A stretch of 64,000 bases of DNA from Holothuria scabra (GCA_037179385.1 CM074193.1:44173082-44237081), one strand, 5' to 3'. Positions 24,601 through 36,622 are shown, counted from the stretch's first letter. The notes: generated by a model not told the origin, from the letters alone. Made by a program: numbers and translations.

Positions 24601-27600
24601 ATTTCCCCTAAGACAATTCTACCCTTATCATTTAATTGCTCTCTGACCATGTACCCAATCAGAATTTTGAAAATAAACTGAGAAATACAGTTTTGAATGC
24701 CCCATACACTTTAGATTATCTATTACAATCCATACAGGTCAACACATTTTTTAAATTTGTATTTTATTTTGCTCATATATTTTATTTTTCATTCCCAGAG
24801 TTGAAAACTATCCCATCTTTCTCTTTAATCTCCTTACATCAGGATTGGAGTATCCGGTAAGTGGCTTGTTTTTTAAATAATCTGTATTTTGTGTACTGTT
24901 TCATGATACAGCAAAAACAGAAAACTGCTTTATGCTTGTTGATACATCAGCCTAAAAGACTTTTATTTCTTGCCAGGGCTCGATTTTCATGGTTGTCCGA
25001 TTGTCCAGGACAACTAAAATTTCATATGGACAACCAAAAGTTAAAGGTTGGTTGTCTGATGGACAACCATTTTTCTCTCAGATGGCAGAAGTATAAAGCT
25101 GACTGATAAACTTTCAACTTTTTTCATCTACCATGTTTCAGACTTGAAGTGCTTTTGTCTCTCAAACATCCTAGCTTTTTACTCTTCAAGACCAATCAGA
25201 CAACATAAAATGCACACAATTACTGTTTTGTAATTGTGTGCAAAATGTTTCGGACAACCAAATTTCATTGTGGACAACAAAACTAGTGAAATGGTTGCCC
25301 GAAGGACAACCAAAATTTTTCTGAAAATGGAGGCCTGCTTGCTGTAAGGACTTTATTTCTTATGCTTTGAGTTGCACAGTAAATTTTCCAGGTGTGCTTC
25401 ACGTCACACTCCTCAGTAAATTCAGGGAGTATGATAGATGTGCCATTTTATTAAACTCCCACATTTACTGTAGCTGAGTTCACTTATTTAATCTACGTGT
25501 GCAAAAATTGCACTCCCACTGTGATTTCCAGTGAGTGATATGGCATGCATTTGTATTCAGAGATGTTCCTCAAAATTCAAGCCTAAATTAAGTCCAGTTA
25601 CAATGAAGATTAGAATGCAAGAATTTAGAGGTGTTTAGTTTCAAATAATTCTGATGGATCTTGTCATGAAGGACTTCCCATTTTTCTGCCATTTAAATAT
25701 ACAGTAGGTATTCTTTTATCCATGACACTTAAACTTTTGTCTCTTGTCTTTTTTTTTTTAAATGCACCAAGCTTGTACAAATAATGTATCATACCTTGGT
25801 TAGTAAATAGTCCATGAATGATTTCAGTCACAGTGTGTGTCTGGAAGTTCCTTTTGCCTTTCTGTGTGTTCTGAACCATGTTTATTATACCTTCTGCCTA
25901 AGGAATGATTATTGTTAAATTTGCAAAAGTCGGAGACACTCTTCAACAAGTCCTTTCACCTGACTGCACAGCCAGGCAAAAAATCACTTGAGGGAAGAAA
26001 TCAGGGCTCGTGCACACAGTTCCTGGAAAGTCAGGGAAAAGTGAAATTTGAATCAACAAGCATGTAAAGAGAAAATAAGCAGTTCGGCAAAAGGTCCCTG
26101 AAAAGTCAGTGAATTTTAAGGCTCTAATTTTCTTAAACTACATTGTCTGGAAAAAAGACAGAAATATGGAATCAGACTGCTCTTAGAGTCCTGGAAATAT
26201 CTGTCAAGGTCTTTGAAATTGCAAACCATGGACAAGCCATGGAATTTTGTCATTTTTAATGTTTAGGAACCCTGAACTGTACATAACTCAGTACCATAAT
26301 AATCTGTTAGGCAGTTCTTTTGCCAAGTCTTTACCGTATAGAGACTTACAAGTGGCTTTGTTTAGGCCAGTAACAGTAGTATGAAGGATGTTCATAACAA
26401 AAAGTGTCTTGGGCTGTGATTGGGTAGTGGTTAATCACGTATTGAACCTACATGTGATTAAAGGGGCTCATTGAGTTAATATTGATGATTCAATGAGTGT
26501 GTTAAATTGTTGGTGTCACTTAAAAATGCCTATAGCATAATAAGTCAAGTTTTATACCAAAGAGTTATAAAAATAAGTTGGGAAAAATTTGAATTTTATG
26601 TAGTCCTGACTTGTAATGGTTTTGTGCATAAGTTGAAAAAGTGTCTGGTCACAAAAATTTTTGAAAACTGAATTGACCTTAAAGTACTGTACTCACCCAT
26701 AAAGCAATTACTTGTATGTAGTATATGTGGATTGTCTAAATTTGATCATTTGTCATTGGTATGTTAAGAAAACTTAATAAGTTTTGACAGATTTGTTGAA
26801 TTTCATGAACCAACTCAATGAGCTGCTTTAAAAATTTGGTAAAAAATCTTGCTCTTTGCAATAAATTGCATTTGGTGTCCTTGAAAAACCACCTCCTTTT
26901 ACTCACTACTTTTACGCTATAGTCTGCTGTCCCTGCAGCTCTTTTTTTTTCTTGCAGTGTAAGTGGTACCAACCAAGCTTAGTGTTTTTTTTTTTCTTCT
27001 TACAGATAAAGTGGTTCACATCCCTAATTTACTGTTTGTTATCCCATTAAGTTTTACTTGTGTTAAAACATTTGTCACAGCTGCTTGCATCCATACTTAT
27101 ATTTCCAATGGTTCTGCAAATAACGAGTTCAATGAGGTGATGGTATATGTAAGGCAGATGCTGTAGATTAGCAAGTCTTGATACTATTTCGGACTAGTTC
27201 TGCAGAGATGAAAAATGCAATTAATTGCTCACCAGTTGCAAATTTTGGGAATTAAATGTACAGTGGGCCATCACAGCCCCACACCTGTGGTAGATGACTT
27301 GTACCTTTTTGTGGAAACTTGATGAAAAAGAGTGAATGTTTCAAAGTTTGTTGAAGCTACTGTGCAGTATTCACAGATTAAATGCAAAAACTATTATTTG
27401 TTTTCTGCAGAGATTAGCAGCAGGATTGGGAGCTGTCTATGTGATCAGTAGAATCTCCTATGCCAAGGGATACTACACTGGAGGTGAGTCAACTTTTTTG
27501 AAGGCAGTCAACTCTCACCCCAAAGTACAATTTTTGTAGCAGTCCACAGAATTAAATTATCAATTGCACAGCTCTTTGATTCACAGATTGCTCAGAAAAA

Positions 27601-30600
27601 TGTAGAATACTATGGTTCATGTAACGCAGCATGTACTGTACTGAGAGTGTTTTGGTTACCCATTGGGGTCATGTATACTTGCTCTGAAGCAGTGAACTGA
27701 GATTGTGTCTTAAAGAGGATTAATTTTAGTTGTGGGAGTGGCTTTAGTAAGTATTAGGAGAATTGGAACTATTTGGGGTGAGATGGTTGGACCTTCAATG
27801 TACAGTAATAACTTGAGTACTGTTTATAGAAAATTTATTTTGGCATTCGGGGTAAATAAATTCTGTACTCTATGCAGATTTTCTTTTTCTGCAGCAGAGA
27901 TTTGTGGGAAAAATGGGATGTGGAATATGGAAATAAAGGGTGGGAGGACTGGGAGTGGCCAAGGGATGTACAAGATAGCTACGGTATACAGCAGAGCGTG
28001 TTTTGTGGTGGGGTGGTATGTTGTACACCCTGTTATACTCAAGTTTCATGACGGCATGTTTGGTCTAGTGGTAGAGCATCCGCCTTTCACGCAGGAGGCC
28101 GGTGTTCGATTCCCAGGTCGGGTCATACCAAAGACTCTAAAATTGGAACTTACTTCCATTTGTGCTTGATGTTCCACATAACCAATGGAGTAGGAAAAAC
28201 AAGTCAGTGAGCCACAACTGGAGCAAAAGCAGTGGCCAGATCGACTTGAACCAATCGGTTGGAAACTGGGCTGTTAAAGTCCATCTCACTTACTAACTCA
28301 AGTTTGGTACTCTTCAAAGAGTTGTAAGCAGTTATGGAAGAACCAATTGATGTGCAGAAGAGCATTTGATGATTATTGCAATCCCAGATTTAAATCTCCC
28401 CTGCTATCACCTCTCTTTCAGCTGGTACTGCTCTTTTAGGTACAATGCAATGTTATGTCAGTATTTTATATTTTTGAAGCTCTAAATTTCACCTTAACAA
28501 GTACATAGATTTACAGAAATTGATACCGTCTTCTAAAGTAGACACTCTACTTGGATCGATGAATGGGCCACACAGGGTTTGAAATGTCACTTGATACTCT
28601 CTCCATGGGTTTTCATTTGCAATGAGGAATATTTCTTGGAAGTAATGAAAGGATTTGTTTAACTTTGCATCTTATTCTCCCTTTGATAAAGTGTTTTTTT
28701 TTTCTTTTTCAGATCCGGAGAAAAGATTGCGAGGTGCATATGGGTTGATTGGTTCAATTGGTCTCATGGCCTTAACAATTCATGTTGCTCTCAGGCATAC
28801 AGGTATCATACAGTCACTGTCAGAGCGTTTTAGCAGGTGAGTTGGGATTCAAGTGTTCTAGAAGAAAAGAAAGAATCTCACTTGAAGGGATGTGTAATTT
28901 TATTAGTCAGACGGGATTAACCAACACAAATAATGTGTTATATAGTGTCAACTTGATAAAATAGTAAAGTTCAAATACGATTAAAGTTAAAGTTTAATTG
29001 TTTCAAGTACTGTGCAGATAGGTTCAAGTCCTTTAGTCACCTCTTGCTACAGGTGGGAAATACTGTTGGCATGTTCCTACACACCCCAATTCACTGGGGA
29101 GGGGTGGGGAAGGAAGTGTAAATGGGGAAATGAATTTTAATTGAGTCTAGAGAGGGAGGACATCAGAAGCTTAGTGTACCTCAAGTCAAAAAACTCAAAA
29201 ATACATATTAAAGTGCATGCAAAGTGAATTCTAACAGTCCAACTCCTAGTTCAGTTCAGTTCAGTAAGACATTTATTCCAATCTCTTACCATAATATAAA
29301 ATACATAACAACATTCTGACATTGGTAAAGGTAACGAAATTACGGTATGTAAGAAATCATGCTTAAACACACCACAAAATAATTACTTTACTTAACAAAA
29401 CAAGGTAAGAGACTGAGGAGTGGCAACTATGAATGGAACATCTTCATAGGACATTCCTGAGCTGAGATATAAAATGTTGAAGTTTATTCAATTAAAAAAA
29501 TTGGTCCATTGCACAATATTTTGTGATTTTCTGGTTGTACAACTCATACTGCCTGCTTTGTTTCCCTTTTAAAAATGTTTGCATGACCTTGAACACTTCC
29601 TGTTTACTTTCATGGCATGTTGCACAGAGAGGGCTTAATTAATTGCATCACCCCATATGAGTAGGAGTGCTAGAACACCTTGGTACAGGGTGCAATAACT
29701 TCCAGAAAAACAAAAAAAAATACAAAGATTTTAACTTGAATAGTACAACAATGACACCACAAATTATTGCACAGTGTTCCATTTTAAGTTGAGCAAATAA
29801 GCTTCAGTATTTTACATCTCAGCTGAGCAATGTCCTATGAAGATGAGAGCAAGACTGTTAAAACTCATTTTTCATGGTCTCAGATATATATTTTTGAATT
29901 CTTTTACTTGAGGTACACTCTGAGAGCTCGTTAGTGTATCATTCCACTGGTGGGGTCAGAGAGGTCATTTCAAACATTTTCCTGAACTGCTAACCATCTA
30001 ACTCTAAAGCTTGGAACGAAAAGAGTTGGGGGAGGGCATGGTTGAGTGCAGGGGTCCACTCTCCCTCCTGCTACCACATCAGTGCCAGTATCAAATGTTT
30101 ATTGGAATGGAACATCATGTCAAAATAATAAAGTCAAGGTTACACATTTGTGTTGGGAATAGTTTGATTACATATTGCTTTGCCCATGTGGGATATATGT
30201 GTGGTACTAGATTTTGTGGCAGAGAGTCACTCATACACTGGGCAGGTTTTATGTAGGTTTCCTCTCTGTAATTTTACGCAATAAAGCATCTAATTTTTCT
30301 CTTGCATGCATTATTAGACAGAAATTATAGCCTAGGGGATTTTTATATATATTTTTACCCCCCAAAAAAGGGAAAAAACTGACATATTTGTAGGCCTCTT
30401 GGACAAAATTTTCAAATGTAATTACTTCCTGTGGGCTCCCTCTTAGTTGGCAAGACATTGCTTTAAGAAAACTATGAATATTGGGTTCTTTAATGAGGTG
30501 TGTATAATAGAAAAAATTTTTATTGCAAACTTCTTAAAGCATAAGTTGTCTGTGGGATGAAGTTATTATATTTACTCACAAAGGCCAGTTCCACCTTGCC

Positions 30601-33600
30601 TCAAGCAGAGAATTAACAGCTGGCTGTTCAGAATATCAGCCATATATCCAGATAACCACTTTCCGTATCAACAGTAGAGGTGTTTGGAGAACTTTGCTAA
30701 TTTAATGGAAGTGTTAAAGTATACTCGTTAAAATTTTAGAAAAGCACTGGAGATGAAAAAAACATGAATGGTGACACTAAAATTTGGTAATATGCTGTCA
30801 GTGATGTTATTTTTGAAATAATTTCAGACATTGGTTAATGTCTTACTTTTTGTTAATTACCTTTTGAAAGGCCTGGAGTTTTAGATTCTCCATGTGTGCT
30901 GTAACAAGGGACAAGATAGTGTTAGTGAATTGATTAGGGAAAAGTCACTCAACAGTTCTTTTACCAGTCATTAGTTTTAGCAAGTACTGCAACATTTGTT
31001 ACTTAAAATTAATTAGCAACTGGCATTTCTTGGGTAGCAAATTGCTGTGCAAACCCAGCTATTCTGTCCCTTGTGCCAATTACTCTCCTCAGGAATTTAA
31101 TCAGTTTGGTCAGTATGCTGTTTAATTAAACTTTGGAAGATTTAAATGAGCTCCAAATCTTGGTGTAGGTGTGCAAAGAATCGCACTCCTCACAGTGATT
31201 TGAGGTGAGTCATGGTTTGCGACGGCACTCAAATCTCAAGACCTGATTGGACATGTTTTAAACATGCACTAGAAATCAAAAACAAAAGAATTTTACAGTA
31301 CATTTATAACATGAATGAGCCTTCATTTCCAGTGAGAAAGTTCTCTTGTGAAATGTGAGTTACTGTATTTTAGGGCAGGGTTACCAGAACCAAGGTATAG
31401 CTTATGACTAGACTCTTCTAGTGGACCTGAAATAGTGACTGTGAACTTCATTTCAATTTTAACTTTCACCAAAACCCTGCTGGAGTTAAATCTTATAGAC
31501 AAATCCAAACAGCCAAGTGATGGTCTGATTTAGTCAACCATAACTGGAGTCCAGTAGCATAGCCAGGAATATGTCATGGTGGGGTGGGGGGGATTGGAGC
31601 ATGGAAAAGTCTAAGGAGAGAGAGAAAAAATGGTAAAATTAGGTATTTTTGGCAATTATTTTTTTTCAAGGTTGAGTCATGGGGGGGGGTGGGGTTTCAA
31701 CCCCCAAACCACCCTTGTGGCTATGCCACGTCTGGAGTCCATCATCTTTAACCTCTCAAATTCTTTGCTTCACTGTATCATGGATTATTTTGCTTTAAAA
31801 ATGCTACTTGATTCTTGATTCCCTCAATTTTACTGAATATTAGGGTTAGGTTTGGTAAATAAACAATAAAATTAGGACAATTAAAGGCCTAAGGACCCTA
31901 CTGATGGCTGCTTTGACTAGTTGCTTGGATTTGTCTACACCATTCCATTGTTCAAATCCTAAAGCTAATATTTCTATATCCAACCAGAGTCCTTTTTCTA
32001 CCTCTTACCCAAACTTGGTTTTGGATCAAGCTGGTGTTCGGTTTAATGAACTTTCGATCTAATCAGCCTTGATTCTAGTAGGTTCCCTTTTATTTTTGGA
32101 ACATTTACAATCACCACTTCCATACATGTGTAAAAATATCAGTGGCCTGTTTATGAAACTGGTTGCTCACAGTAGCAACCTACAGTAAGCCTGCTTTCAT
32201 TTTCTGATGGAGTCATATACCAAAGACTTTTAAGATGGAACTAACTGCCATTGTGCATGATGCTCTGTGTAAGTAATGGATGAGGAAAAATGCTCAGAAC
32301 CATACAACTGGAAATTGGTCTCAAGCGCTGCTAGATTAAACCTGAAGGTTGTAAACAAGTGGTAGTGTAAACCCTTGCTACTGTAATTAACTACCGTACA
32401 GTAGTTACTAATGCTTCTGAGCTCCTGTTTTTCCGTTTAACCTTCAACACCATCTACAGTAGTACAGATATAGTAGGAATTGCTGTAGAGCTCACAAGTG
32501 TTGGTGTTTACCAACCTACTTCACTTTGATAAACAAAAGTTCACCTTCTGACATGCGGTATGTTCACAGCATTGTTTTTCAGTTAATCTGAATAAACTGC
32601 TGTCAATAGTTGCATATCACATACTTGTTTGCTTAATATTGTGTTCCTGCAATGTTGGTGGTGCTCAGTCTTTAAACAAGATTAACAGAGAATCTGTCGT
32701 CATTATTGCTGACCATAGTCATATTGCAAGTGTCATTCATTTACATCACATCAAATTATGTTTCATACTCCTGGGGTGTAATTGTGCAGTTATATGACAT
32801 TCTTGTAGAAAATGTGTTAATTTTTCTACTTTGGAGCAACTGAAAACAGGTTCTCTTTAAGGGCAAGAGGAGGTACCTGAAACGTATTTTGAAGCACCAG
32901 CAAAATCTCACAATTTTCTTTAATATTCCCCTTCAAGGTACAATATTTTGGGAAGTCAATATTATGATATCAATAAAAATATATGACGTATTCAAGGTTA
33001 ATCAAGCAGTAACTGCCACTAAATTTTACATTCAAGGAGAAAAAAAAAATGAAAAAAAAAGAAAGAAAATGTGCCAAATAAATCAAAAGACCCAACCATG
33101 AAACAGGACAGTCTGCTACACTACCTAAAGTTGGGGTGAGTGCATTTCCCCTTTAAAGTGTCAGATTGGCTCCCATAGAAGAAAGAAGTTCAAATTGATA
33201 AAATATAATTAAAGGGAAGACAAATCTGACTCTGCAATAAATTGCATTTTTACATCAAGTGTGGTTATATTAATTGTAACATTCCTTACATGAGTTGTAA
33301 TTATTGCATACTGCTTGCTCTCCCTGCTCTGTTCCTGTCAGTTGGTGGTACTGATCTTGTTTAAGAAAAACTCGAACTTGAAAAAAGCTTGGTAGACCGA
33401 TATAACTTTACAGTTGTGCTTTGTACATTACCCCAATCTATGTTCCATACAACTAAAGGTTAGCTAAGGTTCCAAGCTTCCAGCTTTCCACTGGACAGTC
33501 CATCTTTCAGGTATGTTGTCATTCGGTAGTGCTTGTACTACTGCCCTCACTCATTGTATATTTCAGAGATGGTGTCAGTTTCTGACACAGCATTGCAATT

Positions 33601-35786
33601 TCTCAAATCTAATCATTCAGGTTACAGCTTTGGGAAAGTCTGTTTGAGTCTGAAGGTCTGTTTGTGGCCTTTAGAGGAGGAATGTGAAGCACAATTTTCT
33701 TGTAGGCTACACAGGTTCTTCTTATGGTGACACTCAGTTTAGATATTAGCTAAGGTGGTTGTCCCCCATTTTTTGCCCCCCTTTTTTGTCATTTTGGAAT
33801 GGTTACCCTTAATATAGGTTGTGCAGTTTCAGGTACAGAAACACGGCCTCATAGAAGTAAGCTGTCAAATTTTCTACTTGAGAGATACTTAAAATAGGAC
33901 GTCTTTAATGACAGGTTTATTCAGATTTTCTTAGGAGAACAATATTCACACTTTAAAATTCCATAACAATGTCAAGATAAGAAAGAGAAATTTCTGGCCG
34001 AAAAGCAGTTTTATGGAAAGTGTGGTTATTTACTTTGAAGCATTCTTCAGTTTTACAAGTGGCTTTTAACATTGATGTGTAAAAAATTCAAGGGTATGAG
34101 AGGAATTGAAGTGCAGTTGAAAAAGAATGTACGTATCATGAGTATTTTTGAGAGAAATATGACCTTGTGTATAGATTGTATTATAGAGTCCTACATTTGC
34201 TAATTCTTTTTGAGAGTTGTGGCTAGGTTTTAAATTTGCCTGCATCAGGAAGTAGCTTAGAGTCCTGGCTTCTCTAAAGGGGCCACTATTTTGCTCAAAT
34301 GACATCAAGTTTAAATTCTGGAATGAGAAAGGTTTTTCCAGGGAGATGCTAGAGAACTCCCTGGTTCTTCAGAAAGCACTTGTAGTGGTAAAGTGGTCCT
34401 GGGTATGATATTTAGGTGCATCCAGGAAAGGTGAGGGGGTGGTGTGTGGCTGCTGCAAGTAGTTAGTTCCTGACTGTCACCTATAAAATGCACACAAAAG
34501 GCCTTTATTACTCATCCTACAATTGACAGGTTGTGGGTGCCACAAAACTAAACAAGCCTCTCCATGGTTGGCCCCCTGTGTGCTTGGGTTATAGAATATG
34601 CGCACAGCATTTCCTGCCTGATGTAACAGGCGACTAAATGTAAACCAAAATTAAACTTGAACCATACTGAAAAGTAAATTTAAACTTAGGGAGTTGATAC
34701 CACTATATATAATACATTGGTGTTGTTTTTCTGTTAAATCTCATCTAACAAACTGCAAGGGTAAAGAATCACAAAACTGTTTGCATTGGGTTTGCCCCTA
34801 AAGAGGCTTCTCATGATGTCATAATACTCCTCGACAGCCATGTTGGCAGTACATGAAACTACATAGTGGACCACATTTGACGGGCTTGCTTGTGTTCACA
34901 CTGCATTTGCCACAGTGCACACTGTGCAGTGTGAACGTTCAGCACAACATCATGTGAATTCGGAATGTTAGTCCTCCAGCAGGGTGGATTCATGACATCC
35001 TGTAATTGCAAAGCCTCTGTAGTGGCTAAATTGCCATCCTGCCAATTGGACTTGCCAAAGCAATACCAGCTTCAAATATGCTGAACTTGAGTTACTTGTG
35101 AGAAAATTTGAAAATCATATCTCTGGAAATTTTCACTAAGTTTCGTTATTTAGTTAACTAAGTGGCTTTTTTAAAGTAGGAAGATTTCTGATTTATTTTT
35201 GTTCACCTTCTTAAGAAGTTAAAATGCCATTTACAAACCCATCGCATAAACATCTTGGAAGGTTTAGTTCAACTTAATTCCACTTGCCATTGCCTCTAAG
35301 TGGAGTTCACATTGATGTCTGACAATGGTGATGATTCATTCTCAATCTTAGGGGTTGGTGGAACATTACTGCCTCTCCTTTTCCAAAAATCACTGTGTGA
35401 AAAATCAAAGTCAGATTTTCAAATATTAGGGTGGGACATGATCCTTTATACACCTCCAAGCCTGATTATTGGCCATGGCTTCTGGCATTTTTAGCATGCA
35501 TTATGAGAGTTGGCAAGTGTGGAATTGTACCCTCATATAAATGAACAAATGGCAACAGTTTCATTTCAGTAAATACATATACATAATACATCACAACAGG
35601 TTCACCAAAACAAAAAGAGTACCAGAAAGTGAAGAAAGGGAAGTAAAAACATATAACCATAGAATGGTGACATGAATTCAGAATTCTGACACGAATTTCT
35701 GCTTTGTGATTTTAATGTATAGCACTATTTTTGTCCTTAGATTGACACAGTATTTTATCCTTTCTCTTTTTTTTCACAGGTCCTAA
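21110..35786 (+). CDS. MGST3: Microsomal glutathione S-transferase 3 (six coding exons)
   Basis: Coding exons are 21110-21238, 22389-22453, 24799-24856, 27411-27483, 28713-28836 and 35780-35786, 456 bases in all, giving 151 residues (human MGST3 has 152). MGST3 is a membrane MAPEG enzyme of the endoplasmic reticulum or outer mitochondrial membrane with glutathione transferase/peroxidase and LTC4-synthase-like activity in vertebrates. Visible features: the N-terminal LPKEYGYVLL and GKARKKFDV segment, YPTMYSDD at 44-51, the MAPEG signature CHQRAHQNAVE at 57-67 with the glutathione-site arginine, and RISYAKGYYTGDPEKRLRGA at 98-117. Four hydrophobic segments fit the four-helix fold. An in-frame TAA sits two codons before the ATG, fixing the start. 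All introns are GT-AG with consistent phases. The short C-terminus (FSRS) lacks the cysteine-containing tail of the human protein. Confidence 0.95.
22389..22453 (+). CDS. MGST3: MGST3 coding exon 2
   Basis: 65 bases between TGTCACAG and GTAAGT. It encodes YPTMYSDDKPLFNCHQRAHQ plus N and the first two bases of an Ala codon. It carries the RAHxN core of the MAPEG signature. Confidence 0.95.
24799..24856 (+). CDS. MGST3: MGST3 coding exon 3
   Basis: 58 bases between ATTCCCAG and GTAAGT. It completes Ala and encodes VENYPIFLFNLLTSGLEYP, the end of the signature (E67) and the start of the second membrane helix. Confidence 0.94.
24974..25337. mobile_element. CAGGGCTCGA-type MITE with GGTTGTCC repeats
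   Basis: The left end is CAGGGCTCGATTTTCA and the right end, inverted, is CAGGCCTCCATTTTCA. Many GGTTGTCC/GGACAACC words lie just inside both ends. It lies in MGST3 intron 3. The shared subterminal motif links it to the larger element at 11767-14440. It is probably hAT; no clear 8 bp duplication was seen. Confidence 0.6.
26002..26274. mobile_element. hAT-like MITE (CAGGG...CCCTG)
   Basis: It starts CAGGGCTCGTGCAC and ends, inverted, CAGGGTTCCTAAACATT. The interior repeats CTGGAAAGTCAGGGAAAAG-like words, typical of the CAGGGTTCCYACAGGTCCTGG hAT family. Relatives are at 39900 and 53086. No target duplication is preserved. It lies in MGST3 intron 3. Confidence 0.5.
27411..27483 (+). CDS. MGST3: MGST3 coding exon 4
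   Basis: 73 bases between TTTTCTGCAG and GTGAGT. It encodes RLAAGLGAVYVISRISYAKG plus YYTG and the first base of Asp. The RxxYxxGY pattern is typical of this part of MAPEG proteins. Confidence 0.95.
28054..28315 (+). repeat. tRNA-Glu-like SINE
   Basis: The head at 28054-28125 has an A box, TGGTCTAGTGGTAGAGC, a CTTTCAC anticodon loop (UUC, as in tRNA-Glu) and a B box, GTTCGATTCCC. The acceptor arms do not pair and the T stem has mismatches, so it is not a working tRNA. A body follows (ATACCAAAGACTCTAAAATT onward) that recurs without a head at 32207-32345, which marks it as a SINE. It lies in MGST3 intron 4. The 3' limit is approximate. Confidence 0.7.
28713..28836 (+). CDS. MGST3: MGST3 coding exon 5
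   Basis: 124 bases between a strong polypyrimidine tract ending CTTTTTCAG and GTGAGT. It encodes DPEKRLRGAYGLIGSIGLMA and continues through the last membrane helix to SERFS, ending with AG of a split Arg codon. Confidence 0.94.
29173..29919. mobile_element. Inverted-repeat element hosting a retroposon tail
   Basis: Ends of about 36 bp are inverted: AGTGTACCTCAAGTCAAAAA at the left and, reversed, AGTGTACCTCAAGTAAAAGA at the right. It is 747 bp with no coding capacity and lies in MGST3 intron 5. A (TGAAC)n-tailed sequence begins inside it at about 29248. The target duplication is unclear. Confidence 0.55.
29248..29285 (-). repeat. LINE-like 3' tail with TGAAC repeats
   Basis: On the - strand GGAATAAATGTCTTACTGAA is followed by repeated TGAAC units. 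An AATAAA-containing end plus a short pentamer tail is characteristic of 3' ends of some LINEs. The body, if present, lies at higher coordinates and was not recognised. Confidence 0.4.
31147..31235 (+). repeat. Dispersed repeat, second copy
   Basis: GAGCTCCAAATCTTGGTGTA, GTGTGCAAAGAATCGCACTC and GATTTGAGGTGAGT occur in the same order as in the reverse complement of 18335-18437. Confidence 0.5.
31490..31960 (+). repeat. Dispersed repeat interrupted by a MITE
   Basis: The flanks of the MITE at 31552-31731 align with 48460-48745. Shared landmarks are GATGGTCTGATTT, CCATAACTG, TGTATCATGGAT, CTTGATTCCCTCAAT, GACCCTACTGATGGCTG and GCTTGGATTTGTCTACACC. The copy at 48 kb has no MITE. The class is unknown. 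Confidence 0.65.
31552..31731. mobile_element. hAT-type MITE with exact duplication and known empty site
   Basis: It starts CAGTAGCATAGCCAGGA, ends GTGGCTATGCCACGT, and is flanked on both sides by CTGGAGTC (31544-31551 and 31732-31739), an exact 8 bp duplication. The related repeat at 48460-48745 carries the uninterrupted site as CTGAGGTC (48521-48528). The interior matches the MITEs at 3633 and 7973. It lies in MGST3 intron 5. Confidence 0.88.
32207..32345 (+). repeat. Headless copy of the tRNA-Glu-like SINE
   Basis: ATACCAAAGACTTTTAAGAT, GGAACTAACTGCCATTGTGC and AGTAATGGATGAGGAAAAA match the body that follows the tRNA-like head at 28126-28200. The tRNA-like part is missing, consistent with 5' truncation on insertion. 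Confidence 0.6.
32861..33152. mobile_element. TTAA-flanked MITE, family A
   Basis: TTAA lies at 32857-32860 and 33153-33156. Interior blocks match the copies at 10657 and 63189 (ACAATTTTCTTTAATATTCC, CCATGAAACAGGACAGTCTG). It is more diverged at its ends than the other copies. It lies in MGST3 intron 5. Confidence 0.65.
35780..35786 (+). CDS. MGST3: MGST3 coding exon 6 (7 coding bases) and 3' UTR start
   Basis: After CTCTTTTTTTTCACAG the first bases complete Arg and then read TCC TAA, so only Arg, Ser and stop are added. The intron before it is 6.9 kb. The strong acceptor and matching phase support it, but a transcript is needed because the coding part is so short. The 3' UTR continues beyond. 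Confidence 0.7.
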
Positions 35787-36348
35787 CTCTGAAGTGCACT
35801 GGTAGAGATATCTTGTTGATGTGCCAAACCGTATTGTACCTTAACTCTTAAAATGAAACGTAATATTCGAAATCTTTCCTATTAACCAAAATTGGTATAA
35901 GCAATTATTCTGAATAATTCCATGTATGTATCATTTATTAAAAAAAATTCAGGTAAAGGGCATTTTTATATTAAAATTTGTGTTGTGATTTATTCCTAAT
36001 AATAATCAAGCAATAGACAAGACAAGGAGTGTGTATATTTTGAAGATATTTTATGAAAACTCAGAAAAGATTCATATGTGTAATTTTAAAGTGATTATAA
36101 GGATGATCACAGAAAGGGGTATCTTGATTTCTGCACTACAAAATTAAATAGCTGGAGATACAATGTTTACGTTTTGGATGCTATACAGGGTTTGGCTAAT
36201 GGCTTCCTATTTGCCCTGCAGAGTAGATGAAAGTTTCTCATTAGAAAAAGCCTACTTCATTGAATCTATGATCCATATTGGATCATATTTTGTATAGCAT
36301 ATACTACACAGGGATACTCATCATAAAAGAATTTTCAACAAATGTTTA
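35787..36348 (+). other. MGST3 3' UTR and downstream flank
   Basis: The 3' UTR follows the TAA at 35784-35786. ATTAAA, a common variant poly(A) signal, occurs at 35937-35942 and 36143-36148. Either could end the transcript. A canonical AATAAA first appears near 37043, beyond a MITE. Confidence 0.4.
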
Positions 36349-36622
36349 AGGGTGCATAGCTCCTTCTAGTCCCCATCAGTCAGCAGAGGGAACAAAAGAC
36401 ACTTGCAGCTATATGCACAGTTGGCGAAATTAGCTCTACGGCTGTGCAAGAATGAATTGCTGTTGTTGCCTGCTTGTACTGAAGTCTCCACCTATGGCTG
36501 CCTCATTAACTTGCCCAGTAGGCTGCTTGCGGTCACTGGGCTATTCCAAGTAAAAAGTAGTAATTCAATGGGTAATGTAGTAATCTGCTGACTGCTGGGG
36601 ACTAGACAAAGCTATGCTCCCT
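36349..36622. mobile_element. MITE with about 38 bp inverted ends
   Basis: The left end AGGGTGCATAGCTCCTTCTA continues GTCCCCATCAGTCAGCAGA. The right end, inverted, reads AGGGAGCATAGCTTTGTCTA and GTCCCCAGCAGTCAGCAGA. TTTA and TTAT flank it, which may be a TWA-type duplication as in PIF/Harbinger. There is no coding capacity. Confidence 0.7.

Noticed and set aside
28054..28125. Functional tRNA-Glu gene
   Set aside because: The A and B boxes and anticodon loop are present, but the acceptor arm does not pair, the T stem has mismatches and the following body is a dispersed repeat.
27732..28169. 145-codon + strand open frame
   Set aside because: It crosses into the tRNA-Glu-like SINE head at 28054 and shows no domain.
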